From a bacterium (lineage in GTDB: Bacteria; Muiribacteriota; Ozemobacteria; Ozemobacterales; Ozemobacteraceae): a stretch of 6,601 nt of DNA. The stretch spans positions 1 to 6,601 of the forward strand of contig JACPTH010000172.1 of NCBI GenBank assembly GCA_016192885.1. The letters run 5' to 3'. Position numbers and translations under genes: made by a program. Within the stretch, counting starts at the first letter, position 1. Every line of letters begins with the position of its first letter. Shown one piece after another: positions 6,370-6,601 of the stretch. Under the pieces are notes generated by a model, which searched no databases, had not been told where the DNA came from, and worked only from the letters and a program-made list of their open reading frames with translations.

Positions 6370-6601
6370 CTATTCAGGCTTGGGTTTATCCTGGGGATTT
6401 TCCTGGACGGGAAATTTCTCTTTCTCGTGTCTCATTCGTGACTCGAATTTCTTCTTAATTGCATCTTGGATAACGGGAATAACGATCTTTGCGACTTGAG
6501 CCAGCGCCCCTTCGGTTAAGCGAACTATTTCAAAACTTCCGTCTTTTTTAATTATCATAATGGCCTCGACCCTCATGCACCCGCCGCCGCCATAACCGAC
6601 T
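6370..6601 (-). CDS. GerW/YtfJ-like (spore_YtfJ family) protein, 5' end cut by window edge
   Basis: The frame is open from the window edge to a TAG at 6372-6370, so the gene starts outside the window. The visible residues read VGYGGGGCMRVEAIMIIKKD, continuing with GSFEIVRLTEGALAQVAKIVIP. A glycine-rich run followed by a hydrophobic strand with a KDG turn is the C-terminal signature I associate with the spore_YtfJ (GerW) family. In sporulating Firmicutes the family is linked to germination, but homologues occur widely in non-sporulating bacteria with no known role. A predicted amphipathic helix and a charged Lys/Glu/Pro tail (KKKFESRMRHEKEK, then QDKPKPE) complete the protein. The internal ATG at 6576 would cut off the glycine motif and is not the real start. 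The gene lies upstream of the speB-like gene on the same strand. The family call is moderate because only the C-terminal part is visible. Confidence 0.5.
   Translation of the reverse strand, partial: VGYGGGGCMRVEAIMIIKKDGSFEIVRLTEGALAQVAKIVIPVIQDAIKKKFESRMRHEKEKFPVQENPQDKPKPE

Noticed and set aside
1..6601. CRISPR array, IS element, tRNA, rRNA or phage genes
   Set aside because: No regularly spaced repeats, terminal inverted repeats with a transposase, RNA-gene signatures or phage proteins were seen on either strand.

Overview
The window looks like a chromosomal segment of a Gram-negative bacterium with moderate GC (mid-40s percent by eye). The evidence is an outer-membrane beta-barrel-like protein ending in Phe, a Sec-exported FecR-like protein and a lipobox lipoprotein. 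I saw no phage, IS, tRNA, rRNA or CRISPR signal. The gene mix (FecR plus carboxypeptidase-regulatory-like domains, a SprA-related HExxH protein, a GerW/YtfJ-like protein in a diderm) would fit a deltaproteobacterium-like or Nitrospinota-like lineage. That placement is inference and the sequence alone does not settle it.

Left half, plus strand (1-3900): a tight three-gene cluster. It starts with the 3' part of a beta-barrel-like protein gene, cut by the window edge. Twelve bases later comes an exported multidomain protein (FecR-like, beta-rich middle, NTF2-like, carboxypeptidase-regulatory-like), and 33 bases after that a lipoprotein (carboxypeptidase-regulatory-like plus fibronectin-III-like). 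All three are predicted to sit in the envelope, so they plausibly make one outer-membrane/periplasmic assembly of unknown role. This is the best candidate here for an undescribed system.

Centre (3901-4653): a short AT-rich intergenic stretch with a possible promoter, then a SprA-related protein with a HEASH zinc-protease-like motif, also on the plus strand.

Right half, minus strand (6601 down to 4655): in transcription order, the 3' part of a GerW/YtfJ-like gene, a 73-bp gap holding a perfect 18-bp palindrome, a broken agmatinase-family (speB) gene, and a type IV prepilin peptidase (A24) with an abbreviated N-terminal cysteine domain. The agmatinase gene has lost an internal segment that should carry the second metal-binding aspartate motif, and its C-terminal part continues in another frame. 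The prepilin peptidase gene and the SprA-related gene converge with a single base between their stop codons.

The left-hand genes appear to work together. The right-hand genes are co-directional but look functionally unrelated to one another. No intergenic stretch exceeds 300 bases.
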